Part shown: in pieces, positions 53,783 to 64,000 of the stretch
Layout of the letters: each line of letters begins with the position of its first letter
Position numbering within the stretch: the first letter of the stretch is position 1
Source of the DNA: Paraphaeosphaeria minitans
Taxonomy: Eukaryota > Ascomycota > Dothideomycetes > Pleosporales > Didymosphaeriaceae
DNA: 64,000 nt
Assembly (NCBI GenBank): GCA_015832175.1
Contig: WJXW01000002.1
Location: 2,418,001-2,482,000, forward strand
Direction: 5' to 3'
Program-made: the position numbers and the translations under genes
The notes under the pieces: model-generated
Databases searched by the model: none
Seen by the model: only the letters and a program-made list of their open reading frames with translations
Told to the model about the DNA's origin: nothing

Positions 53783-56381
53783 ATGCCGTCCACGTCAAAG
53801 CCGCACAAGAGCTCGACGGCGGAGCAAGCGCCCGACCTCAGCATCACCGCCGACGATGAGGTCCACCTCCACACCGCCGGCTACAATGAGTCCTCGGAGC
53901 GCGAAGTGATCAACAGCATGGCGCGCTTCCGCTCCTCGCCCCTCGACTTCATCCGCGAAGTCTCGCTCCACGTCTCAGGCACAGGATGGCGCTCCTACGA
54001 CCATGTCGTCGGGCAACCAATCTTTTACTCGGGCTTCTCCGAGAACATGAAGTCCATGGTGCTCAACAACCCGATGCTCGTCAACAAGGTGCGCCATCTT
54101 GCGGAGCGCAGAGTGGAGGTGGAGGCCAAAGAGGGATTGCTCGGCGAGCAAGTCATGAATGGGCAGGACCGAGCTGGACACGGCGACAAGAAGCGGCGGC
54201 GGCGGTTACAGATCGAGGAGAGTCTCATGGAGGTCTGCGAGACAATGACGGATAACATGATCTGCAAGATGGAATCAAAGCGCTTCATTCGCGGCGCCTA
54301 CTACCTCGCGACACAGCTCCTCACCCGCGCATACCACCAGGGTGTGCACGTTTCAAGTGAAGAAGTCCTCCGCCTGCGTGCCGTCGCTGCAAAGGCGGCA
54401 AAGGCCAAGCAGGCAATCATCTTCCTCCCTTGCCATCGCTCGCACGTCGATTATGTCTCCCTCCAGATTATTTGCTATCGCCTTGGTCTGGCCCTTCCCA
54501 CCGTGGTCGCGGGTGATAATTTGAATTTCCCCGTCGTTGGAGCGTTCTTGCAGCATGCAGGTGCTATGTGGATCCGGCGGAGTTTTGCGAACGATCCGCT
54601 CTATCAGACGCTGGTCCAGGCCTACATAGATACACTGCTACAGAATGGATTCAACCTCGAATGTTTTGTCGAGGGAGGACGGAGCCGCACAGGCAAGCTG
54701 TTGCCGCCCAAGTTCGGTATATTGAGTTATATGCTGGACAGCGTCGCTAGTGGCAGGGTCGCGGATGCGATAATCTGCCCAGTTTCGACTCAGTATGACA
54801 AGGTCATTGAAGTCGAGTGAGTAGTCCGTACGGAATACGCAAGCTATGGGCATGTGCTAATCGCAAGCAGGTCATACATTAGTGAACTTTTGGGCCAGCC
54901 CAAACCAAAGGAGAACCTTAAAGACTTCCTCTCAGCGTCCTCCATACTTTCATTGAAGTTGGGCCGCGTGGATGTCCGCTTCCATGAGCCGTGGTCTTTG
55001 CGAAAGTTCATTGATGAGCAAAAAGGGCGTGCTAATAAGCTTCCACAACAGATTGATGTCAAGGACCAGCGGATACGGTTGCTACGTACACTCGGTTTCA
55101 AGGTCCTGAGTGAGATCAACGATGTCTCGGTCGTGATGCCAACCGCACTTGTTGGTACGGTTCTCTTAACATTGAGAGGGCGAGGCGTGGGCAAATCGGA
55201 GTTGATCAGAAGAGTGGAGTGGTTGAGCGAGCGTGTCAAAGCGCAAGGTGGCAGAGTCGCACATTTTGCTGGACTACCAACGAGCGTGGTCGTAGAGAGG
55301 GCTCTCGAGGTTCTCGGTCCGGGACTCGTAGGTCTGGTGCCTGGACTACCAGAAGACACTTTCTACGCTGTCGATAGGTACGCAATCCTTTATTCCGTCA
55401 CCCCTTCGCACTTATATCATCGACGAGGGTTCTTGCTAATGTGTGTGTAGATTCCAACTCTCCTTCTATCGCAACATGACCATACACCTCTTCATTCTCC
55501 AATCCCTCGTCTCTGCCGCCCTGTATACCTCCGTCAAGCAAGGCGGCTCCCCATCCCAGCAACGCATCTCCTTCGCCGCCCTCCGCGATCAAGTATCGTT
55601 CCTCTCGCAGCTCTTCCGTGGCGAGTTCATATTTCCAACCGAAGGCCTCGACTTCAACCTCGCCAAGACCCTCACCCTCCTCGAAGCAGACAACGTCATC
55701 AAAGTCACGCGCGACCCAATCAACAGCAAAGTCATAGAGTGGGTGGAGCTAAGCGACCAGGAGCGCGAACAAGGCCGCGAGAACTTCGATTTCTACTGCT
55801 TCCTCATATGGCCGTTCATCGAAGCGGCGTGGCTCGGTGCGATTAGCTTGCTGATGCTGACGCCGCCCGTGGGCGTGGAAGCAAAAGAGAGCTGGCTGCC
55901 GATGAAGAACGTGCAGGATGTGGCGCAGGTCCTGGGCAAAACGTTGTACCACCAGGGCGATCTCTCCTACTTCGAAGCCGTCAACAAAGAGACGCTGAAG
56001 AACACATATCAGCGTTTTGAAGAGGAAGGCATGATTCTTGTGGCAAAATCTAAAGAAAAGCATACCCCGACTACAATTAGGTTGGCGGATGAATGGCTGC
56101 CCGAGAGAGATGCAAAGGGCGGCGTCAAGGCCGAAGGTCCGTTGTGGACGTTTGCGGAGCGGATTAGCAGTTCGAGGAGGGAGGGGAAGAATCGGAGGGA
56201 TGGTGCGACGGTGCAGACGAGGGTGCTGAGTCTGACGGATAGGGTTGGGACGGAACTGTGGGAGGGAAGGAACGGTGTAGGTGCGAGGGGGGCGAGAGAC
56301 AAGGAGGCGGAGAGTGCTGCGGCGATGGCGAAGAACAGGAGGGGGAAGACCAAGTTGGCGATTCCGGCGTCGAGACTTTAG
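53783..56381 (+). CDS. Glycerol-3-phosphate/dihydroxyacetone-phosphate acyltransferase (PlsB type)
   Basis: Three exons (53783-54816, 54871-55377, 55451-56381; introns 54 and 73 nt) give 823 residues. All four acyltransferase blocks are present near residues 210-340. Block I is PCHRSHVDYVSLQII with the HX4D dyad, block II is GDNLNFPVVGAFLQHAGAMW, block III is CFVEGGRSRTGKLLPPKFG, and block IV is ADAIICPVSTQYDKV. Downstream, VSVVMPTALVGTVLLTLRG and FYRNMTIHLFILQSLVSAAL are typical of the GPAT/DHAPAT (PlsB) group, distinct from the yeast Gpt2/Sct1 type. It would start glycerolipid or ether-lipid synthesis by acylating G3P or DHAP. Its location is unclear; no strong N-terminal signal is seen, and hydrophobic stretches lie in the C-terminal half. 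Confidence 0.92.
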
Positions 56382-57814
56382 GGTTGTGGGGTCTGTGAGA
56401 AGAAAGCATGTAGATGTTGGGTGTAATGACAAAGTACAGTTTTACATGATTCATGTGAAGGAGATCTTGGTGCGCCGCTTAAGCTATAGAGAAGACTATG
56501 TACTCTGCTTATCTTGGGTCAGTAGATCTCGAGACCATTCACTAGGCTGCTATGTTGAAGCAGAGGGATCCAGCATTCTTCACGAGCATTGAGTCATGTT
56601 TGAACAAGAGCTCTGGAGACCGACGGGTGGGAGGAACGATGAACCTGCCACCGGCTTGATCAACGAACATCGTTTGGCTGAGTGTCTCACTGCTTCATCG
56701 AATTCAATCAATCCGCGCGGCGATGAAGAAAGGAGATGCTGCTGTCAACGGAGGAACCATGAAGGCGGTCGGTGCACAAGGGCTCGTCAACCCACGATTG
56801 ATACCGTAGAGTCTTCCTAATGCCGGTTGAGCTGGAACGCACCTTGCACCCAATTATACAAGCTGTACGTTCTTCTTGACCCGCTTTTACGATCTGTTCT
56901 GTTCCTTAATCAGATTGTTTATCATTGCTCCGCTCAATCTTTGCGGTTGACCTCCGCCATCGAGCTCTCCAACCTTAATCAAGCTTTTTCGGACGCATCA
57001 GATCACACACACGATACTCCACCAGAATAGAGTCTCAGGAACTGTCAATTCGGGTCTGTACGGTCCGAGGTGAAGAACAGCTCTCGATTCGTTGTCGCAT
57101 ATGACAACTGCAACCAGCCCTCCCCAGATGTCAAAGCATGCGCCCCGCGGTCGTATGTTTCCCGAAACCCGTATTGAAGCGACAAACACTCCATGGCCTC
57201 AGAAAACCAGCCGCCGAGACTCTTACAATCTCGACTACTCGCTCCGCGGAACTGCTGAGGCCGGAAGTATGTGGAGCTGTGGAGCTGTGGAGCCGTAGAG
57301 CCGCTGGCCAGTGGACGTTGGTCTAGGCGAAACCCGTTCCAGGCACTGTTCCTGAGGCGAATGGTTGACTTGCTTGCGAGCCGCGAGGACTTGTCAAACT
57401 TAGCCTTGTCGTTGCCCCAAAGGAGGCGGGCGTTTCGCATGTCCAGAGGCGTGACGGGCTTGAAACGCCACACAGCGGCCGGCTTTCGCGCTACGTCTCC
57501 ATGGATTGTCTAAGAGCGCTTTGGCTAATGAGCGTTTACAGCTACAACTCGACCTCGAGTTTTCCAGACCCAAAGGTATGTTCCGAGTGGCATAACAATT
57601 GCTGACATCTCTGTAGCTTGATAGGTTTTGGTGCCGAGGCCCTAATGGTGAAACAGGGTGGCTAAGCTTTCAGTCCAGCCGCCAGCGCGTGCCGTAGTCC
57701 GTAATCCCGGCGACTACCGTACAGTGTTGTTGGAAGGCGTTTCAAGCTGTCTATACTGCAATAGTACTTTACCACAGTTGCAGGGGCCTCTTCAAACATT
57801 CGTGCAGAGTTTCT

Positions 57815-58135
57815 GACTAGAAATATTTTCCAACTTTGTTTATGTTATAGGCATATTCTCTATTTAATTTACATAAATTTATTATAATTAGTTTTTAAAG
57901 TTTAAAAGTTTTAAATAAATATTTATTGTACGTATTGGATTTTTAATATTAAGAGAAACTATATATAAATAAGTTTTATGTATATTTGAATTAAATAAAA
58001 TTTTGAAAATTATAAATACTGTAATAGTAAATTAATGTTTTATTAATCGCCACGTCTTTATTTATTTTTTTAGAAAGACTATAACGTTTTACATAACTAT
58101 TTAATGCACTTTCAATAGAAAGGGTTTGAAAGTAT
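57815..58135. repeat. AT-rich block, possible RIP-mutated transposon remnant
   Basis: About 320 bases composed almost entirely of A and T (dense TTTAAA, TATATA, ATAAAT strings) with sharp borders to ordinary sequence on both sides. TpA is very frequent, as left by repeat-induced point mutation, which converts CpA to TpA. No coding frame, terminal repeat or target duplication can be recognised, so the original element cannot be named. Confidence 0.55.
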
Positions 58136-58654
58136 ACTATTGCACTTTGCTACTGGTAGCATGTAAGCCTATCTATACATTGTGGTCACTAGGTAATAAC
58201 TGTAACGTAAGTATGGCTAGGTCTTACTGTCTTTACTACAGAGCACTCCATACGCAGCTTGCGCTGTTTCGTTCTCTGCGTTGTTCCGCACCAATCGACT
58301 CCACATTTCTTCAACACCATACCCATGGCATAAAGCAGAACGCGTATGAGGCGTAATATCTGTCGCGGATACTCGTCTCTTGTCACCCAATTAAACGTCC
58401 GCTCACTGTTCAGGACGCCGATCATGGTAACCGACTAACCAGGTCCAGCCCACCTGCTTGACCGTCTTACGAATGCTTAGCATGATCAACTCCAGGATAG
58501 CAGAAGGCGGCGGCACACAGCGCCTCTGTTTGCGAATCCTTGCGCACCGCCAAACCCTACGTGGTGCATTCTCGTCTAACTCTTGATTGCAGTTCATGCG
58601 TCAGAGTGTCCTAGAGTCCAGTTTCATCGGGATTGCTCCTGAACCGAGCGATCT

Positions 58655-58840
58655 TGCAAAATCCTCTTCTTTCTTTAAAGCGGTGCTTTGCTGCTGTGTT
58701 TCTTCTCCATCTCCAGGCCTAGCCTTTCCCTTCTTCACGAGAGAGTACTTTCTTACTCTTCTCTTTCTTTTTTCCTTCTTTCCCTTTCCACTTGCCATTA
58801 CCTTCTTTTCCGTCGGCTGCCGGTCAGCATTTACTTCAAC
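58655..58840 (+). promoter_or_regulatory. Pyrimidine-rich leader of the aspartic protease gene
   Basis: The plus strand just upstream of the protease ATG is dominated by C and T (TTTCTTCTCC, CTCTTCTCTTTCTTTTTTCC and similar). Such CT tracts near transcription starts are usual for strongly expressed fungal genes. Confidence 0.4.
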
Positions 58841-60160
58841 ATGGCAACTCTCCGCATCATCTTTTTCGTCACTCTTTTAGCGGCCTTGGTTTTGGCCGCT
58901 CCAGCACCAGCCAGGATAAAGAAGAGGTCCTTCAAGGTCCCTCGCTACATCAACGCGCCTGTCCACGCCCGCGGCCTCAATGGAGGAGCTGCCGTGAGGA
59001 AGGTGTTCAATAAATACAATCTCAAGGGGGGGTTCATCGCGCAGGAGAAGACTCGAAAGCTCACCGACGTCGACATCAAAGCGACGAATGATTTAAGCAA
59101 TGGAACTGGCACTGTCGCTGCTAATCCAGGAGAGAATGCTGCTCTTTTCCTCTCGCCTGTCGATATTGGTGGCCAGACCCTTAACTTGGACTTCGACTCT
59201 GGCTCTTCTGACCTGCAAGTGTTAACCTCGTTGGTATTGATTCTATAGCTAACATTCTGCAGCTGGGTTTTCAGCACCGACCTGCCCGCGAAGGCAACCA
59301 CCGGCCACAGCGTTTACAACAAGACCAATTCGGCCACCTTCAAAGAGATGGCTGGTGCCAAATTCCTGATCTCCTACGGTGACGGATCAGGTGCTGCCGG
59401 AACTGTTGGTACTGACGCCGTTACCATTGGTGGAGTGACAGTGCAGAACCAGGCTGTCGAGGTTGCCAACGCTGTTTCTCAATCCTTTGTCCAGGACACC
59501 AACACTGACGGCCTCGTTGGACTTGCTTTCTCGAAGCTCAACACCGTCAACGATGGCACCAAAAAGACTCCCCAGAAGACTTTCTTCGACAACGTCATGG
59601 GTAGCCTTGACCTGCCCGTCTTCACTGCCGACCTCGACCCTGATGGCAGTGGTACCTACGAGTTCGGTAAGATCGATGCCACCAAGTTCCAGGGCCAGAT
59701 GGCATGGATTCCCGTCAACGCATCTTCCGGTTTCTGGCAATTCCCCTCCGCCAAGTTCGCTGTTGGTGACCAGATCATCGAAAACCCGGCCGCTTCCCAG
59801 GCCATCGCCGACACCGGTACTTCTCTCCTCCTTGTCGACCAGCCAGTTGCCGAGGCGTACTACTCCCAGGTCCGGGGTGCACAGCTTGACGACCAGGCTG
59901 GTGGATTCATCTACCCCTGCGATGCCGTTCTGCCCGACATGTCCGTTGCCATTGGCGACTCTTACATGGCCAAGATCCCCGGCAACCAGATCACCTTCGC
60001 CAGTGTTGACGCGGCCAACACTACCTGCTTCGGTGGCGTTCAGGGTAACTCTGGCGCTGGGCTCCAGATCTACGGCGACGCCATGTTCAAGGCGCAGTTT
60101 GTCGCCTTCAACGGTGGCAACCAGTCGCTTGGTTTCGGCCAGAAGCCTCCGGTTGCCTAG
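58841..60160 (+). CDS. Secreted aspartic protease, pepsin (A1) family
   Basis: Exons 58841-59214 and 59263-60160 give 423 residues. The intron (48 nt) has a GC donor: CCT|GCAAGT...GCTAAC...CTGCAG. Only this choice restores SGSSDLWVFSTDLPAK. A signal peptide (RIIFFVTLLAALVLAAPAPA) and a basic propeptide (RIKKRSFKVPRYINAPVHAR) precede the enzyme. Catalytic Asp 1 is in LDFDSGSSDLW (DSG instead of the usual DTG), the flap Tyr in LISYGDGSGAAG, Asp 2 in AIADTGTSLLLVD. Two Cys late in the chain (YPCDAV and NTTCFGG) can form the usual disulfide. It is most similar in layout to aspergillopepsin/endothiapepsin-type extracellular acid proteases used in nutrition or host tissue degradation. Confidence 0.94.
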
Positions 60161-60656
60161 GCGGGTATACCAGAAACCAGGTGCGCGAACATGCACTTGT
60201 CATATAGCGGCGTTGAATTGCGTGTTCACTGTTGATATACTTGACCTGAAGGGCGACTGTTCTGTACATAATGATTTCTTATCTCTGAAGGCGTGAGCGC
60301 TTGAGAATAGACGGCAGATAACTGGCATGGGAGAGAGGGCCAAGTTGGGCAGACTAAAATACACATCTGTTGCAAATAATTATTGTGCTTCGATGCGTGC
60401 TGTAGCAGTCTGTGACGCGGCAGCGCGGAGTTTTACCTAGGTAGGTACCTATCGCATGAATCCGGTACCTATGTGAAACTCGTTGCACCAGCACCTACCT
60501 ACCTACCTACCTCCGCCCTCGCTGATGTGCTCAGCTTTAGGTATCCACAGGCTGGTATGAAAAAAGACATGAATTTCCAAAGCGCCGATTAACGTACCTG
60601 ATTACCTACCTACCTAACAGGCCTGAGCGCATCGCCAAAGGGGAAAAGGACGCGGA
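60161..60656. promoter_or_regulatory. Intergenic with ACCT/TAGG repeats
   Basis: About 500 bases between protease and the next gene. It contains ACCTAGGTAGGTACCT at 60435-60450, a five-fold ACCT run at 60493-60512 and a three-fold run at 60604-60615. These are concentrated in the presumed promoter of the downstream gene. Confidence 0.5.
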
Positions 60657-63600
60657 ATGCTTCCGCGGCTGCCTCAATACGAGTACGCTAGTTGGTCACG
60701 TGCACGCTGGTTGCGCTTTCCTCGGCTGCACGTCCGCGTCTCCCAAGCTCACCGAACTCACCACCATCGGAGCGAAGTGACTGCGCTGGTAACAAAGTAT
60801 CAGACATGCAAACACATGATGGAGCTCGATCTGGAGCTGGATGTGATCGAGCATGAACCGACCGTGCTTGAATACGCGCGCTTTCACGGCCTCTGCAGCG
60901 ACTTCACACATGAGCTGCCACTATGCTACAACAACGTTTCAATCTCGGATGAGGCTTTTGATTTGAATCTTCGCGATCCCAAAGATGTTCTCGCGCTCAC
61001 TAATCCGGCTGGCGAACTAATGAAAGAGCGACTCGCGGTCACCAAGGAAGCTGCGATGCTACTCAAATCCACGATTTCTCTGGCAGCAGCGCCAAATGAC
61101 TTACCACGGTTACTGAATGAGAGAAGGAGAATCGTCAACCTCAAGCAGGAGCTCCCAATTCTTCGGACTGACAACGAATTAGACTTGCTGGGATTCGGTA
61201 GCGCGGTGATGCCTAGCTTTGATGGCCTCAAGATACCGCTTGAACCGATCGATGAAGAGAACGACGAAGGTCTTAAATGGCCTTCGAGATACTCTGAATT
61301 TCCATCGCAGTGTACTGATCGAGCGAAAAGCGAAAAGCTTGGAGTGTCGCGGGAAACGCTGCTGCATCTCCAGGATGCCATCAAGGACTATCATTCGCTC
61401 GAGGATTCCGAAAACATCAAACATGAGGCTTTACTCTATCGGAAAGTGAGTGAGATGCAGCGCTACGTGAGGCATACTGAGGGGAGCAGAACACCGCGAC
61501 TCAGTCCATCACCCCACCCTTGCTCCCATTAACGCCACCATTGACTTCCTACATACCTTCTTCACCTGGAAATTATCTTGAGCTTATCTCAGATGATTCA
61601 AACTCAGCTGCTGCAGAGGCAATGTTCTTGGAAGAGCAGCTCATGGCTGCAGATGCACTTGTGCGACATAATTCTGATGGAAGCGATACCATGCCGCTGG
61701 ACATGCTCGATCCTAGCGAGCATGAACCGTCGCTAGGTGACGTCAACTCACCTTCTAGGAAACGCAGGGCATGTAATCTGAAGATCGAAGGACCACTCAC
61801 CCCGCTCATGTTCTCCGAATCACCGGCGAAGAAGTTAAAGACAGTTGCCTTTGCGGAAATGCTTGTCGAGTATATTCCCAATGCCTCAATGGGATATGAA
61901 CATGGAGATGGCAACGACCCAGAAGCCCACTACTCCTGTGAAGGTGATCCGGAACTTCCCTCCAACTTTGAGAACGGCAACGACATCCTCAGTCCGGAGG
62001 ACGACTATGCCTTCTTCAAAGACATCATTGAACCTGCTGCGGATGACGCTAACTGGAGAGTCGAGAATGAGAAGCTCTCGGAAGCCGATACCATCAGAAG
62101 GATGTCTGTCCCGCATGTTGACTTTCGGCTTCCTATTGCACCTTGGGATAAGTTTTCTTGCAGAGATACATGTGAGTCAGAAATCAATACACAAGCGCGA
62201 TTTCTTCTATGGGTAAAGCGCAACCACATGAAATCAGCAGCAACATGGCATGGGGTGTCGGAGCTTGAAAGAACGCTTCCGTTAGCACCCTTCCCATATG
62301 AATCAGGAGAGGTCTCGACCGAAGAGCAGCTTCACGGAGAGGACGTATTGACCAAGATGCTCGCCGAAATGGCCATGGGCGAGATTGCAACGAGCTCTAC
62401 TGGCATGTGGAAGAGAGACGGCCTCCGTGTATTTGAAGATGAGGAACATCGCGAAGAAATCTTGACGCCTGCCGATCTAGGAGAGCACACAGATATGGAT
62501 TCCCTGGTCAGGAAACGGCAGCTCGGACTGCAAGAGGTCGTCGAAGATCATGGCAACTTGTCCCAATCAAAGCCATCAGCACCCACAGCGGTTGCTGGAA
62601 CTCTGAAACCTCGACACGATCTGATAGAGAGCCATCATTGGAGGACCGGGCCGTCGGTGTCGAGTGGAAACGCTTTGCCGTGTGCGATTGAAGCCTGGCA
62701 GAAGGACCTTCAACCCAATGCCACACGCAATAGGTCTTTGCAAGCACGGGACAAAGAACAGAGTCTTATGTTCGGCGGCAAGTTCTCCGCATCTAGTGCT
62801 CTAGATAATTTCATGGCGTTACATGGAATGACCGCAAAGCGACCCCCAGAGCCTCCGCTTCCTTCGCCTATCCAACCTATTAAACAGGCGCGCAACGACG
62901 AGAATGGGCTGTCAACAATGAGTATTCAAATGGCCCCAAAACCAGTGCGAAAGCCAATTGATTTGCCACTACTACCTGAGACTATGCCTCCTTGCTCATT
63001 CGTCATCTCTTCCACTTTACTGCAACAGCGAAGTCTTTCGAAGCAGATTGAGACATTGTATGCGGACGCGGAATTCGTGTGTCGGGACTTCGACTCGCAA
63101 CTTGCAGTGAGCAAAGAAGCAGACCTCATCTTGTCGCCTTCGACGGGCCTCATGTTGACAACGTTGCAGCAATTGAAGCAAAGGGCTCTTCCTGGCCAGC
63201 CAGAGTACTCACTAGTCAAGGAGCGTATGTACTCACTCAAAGATGTGTATGAACGACTCGTAGTCCTGGTTAGCGAAGGGCTTAGCCGAGAGCTGGAGCA
63301 ACAGAGCTTCGGCCAATGTTCAGATCGCAGGGACCAGGAAGCTATCACCGAGTACGAGAATATTGCTGCGAAGTTGGATGGCGAGGTGCTCGTTCAATAC
63401 ATACCGGGCGGAGAACAGGCACTTGCACGATCGGTCGTGATCGAGATGGTACAGTTCGGCTTGCCTCATGGTTCCCAAGACATCGGTGATATCAAACTTC
63501 TCCCTGACCAGACCACTGCAAGTATCCGACGCTGATGTTCCATACAAACTCTAACATAGGCAGTGGGAACTTTTCCTCCGTCGCGCGGGTCTCAACACTT

Positions 63601-63845
63601 TCGCTGCACAGGTCATCCTCGCTCTCCTCAAAGATCCGGTCGACTGGCCACAATTTTCGGAAAGCACGTCTGACGATGGGTCCAACCCAAAGCAGACGCG
63701 CGGGCTACTCACGTTTCTGTTCATGTCAGCGATGACTCGTGAGCAAACCTTCCAGGCGGTTCTGGGTGGCAGCAGGATTTTGAGCAGGGCCAGCACGCTG
63801 TTGGATGAGCGCTGGCTTAGTGCCGCACATGGATTTCGAATGTAA
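60657..63845 (+). CDS. Large protein with XPF-like and HhH C-terminus, possible Zip2/SHOC1
   Basis: Exons 60657-61445, 61505-63517 and 63564-63845 give 1,027 residues. Intron 1 (59 nt) is GT-AG. Intron 2 (46 nt) has a GC donor (ACT|GCAAGT...CTCTAAC...GGCAG), the only splice that keeps the frame into WELFLRRAGLNTFAAQ. The start is uncertain: 60657 is the first ATG, but 60816 (MMELDLELDVIEHEP) is also plausible. The N-terminal two thirds is acidic and weakly structured, with a basic patch (PSRKRRACNL). From about residue 755, PPCSFVISSTLLQQRSL, EADLILSPSTGLMLTTLQQL and VKERMYSLKDVYERLVVLV look like a degenerate XPF-type nuclease fold without the ERK catalytic motif. The last exon resembles a helix-hairpin-helix pair. 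That layout is known from Zip2/SHOC1 meiotic crossover proteins. The frame and domains are well supported; the name is an inference. Confidence 0.65.
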
Positions 63846-64000
63846 TGAATGGGCAAGTGAATCACCACGAGAAGAATGTGGAGAGCTGTCATAGAATGTA
63901 TCCGTATGGACAAATTCCCTCGCGCATGTTGATGACGGATGGTGGTGCCTTGGAGGGTGAGAATGTTCTGACGAACTTTAATCACACTGAATGTTTAGCT

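Larger units (their letters stand above)
56382..58840. other. Intergenic with AT-rich block
   Basis: About 2.5 kb without a supported gene. It holds a short GGAGCTGT triplication near 57271-57292, the strongly AT-rich block listed separately, and, just before the protease start, a pyrimidine-rich leader. Confidence 0.5.

Noticed and set aside
1..64000. tRNA or rRNA genes
   Set aside because: No convincing A-box/B-box pair (such as GGTTCGANNCC in context) or rRNA-like stretch was found on either strand by eye; a tRNA scan would be decisive.

Overview
The window is nuclear DNA from a filamentous ascomycete, most likely a Dothideomycete of the Pleosporales type. The evidence is gene families restricted to or typical of Pezizomycotina (fungal-specific transcription factor domain, PTH11-like 7-TM protein, KTR mannosyltransferase, AKR9 reductase, F-box-like family) and many short introns. 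Most introns are 45-75 nt, with GT..(CTAAC/CTGAC)..AG signals. There are no operons, no ribosome binding sites, and I saw no tRNA or rRNA genes. All exon structures below were read by eye from splice signals, frame continuity and family motifs.

Layout. 0-1.4 kb: 3' part of a fungal-specific transcription factor. 3.7-6.0 kb: two decayed genes on the minus strand, an F-box-like family copy and a 7-TM rhodopsin-fold/PTH11-like gene with one in-frame stop. 7.4-16.5 kb: SHE9/MDM33-like mitochondrial protein, HAD phosphatase, NECAP-like endocytic adaptor, GILT-like thiol reductase, atypical hexokinase, and a Cys-rich secreted/TM protein with an apparent frameshift. 18-24.8 kb: zinc alcohol dehydrogenase, a small doubtful gene, a ModF/YDR061W-like twin-ABC ATPase, and an AKR9 aldo-keto reductase. 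25-31.4 kb: REX4 exonuclease head-to-head with ESA1 acetyltransferase, then a multi-C2H2 zinc finger protein. 31.8-32.7 kb: two minisatellites. 33.4-42.3 kb: a small charged protein, SUMO, NUP84/NUP107, and a Ulp1-type SUMO protease. 43-47.9 kb: quinone/alcohol oxidoreductase and a large glycosylated multi-pass membrane protein. 48.4-56.4 kb: PAT1 (apparent 1-nt frameshift), KTR mannosyltransferase, and a GPAT/DHAPAT-type acyltransferase. 57.8-58.1 kb: a very AT-rich block resembling a RIP remnant. 58.8-63.8 kb: a secreted aspartic protease and a large protein with an XPF-like plus helix-hairpin-helix C-terminus that may be the meiotic Zip2/SHOC1 counterpart.

Most genes are ordinary housekeeping genes with no common pathway. 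The one functionally suggestive neighbourhood is SUMO, NUP84 and a SUMO protease within 8 kb. In yeast the Nup84 complex is linked to Ulp1 at the nuclear pore. Other points of interest are two GC-AG introns in the last two genes, a GILT homologue whose CXXC is replaced by CX5C, and several apparent single-base disruptions that are either sequence errors or real decay.
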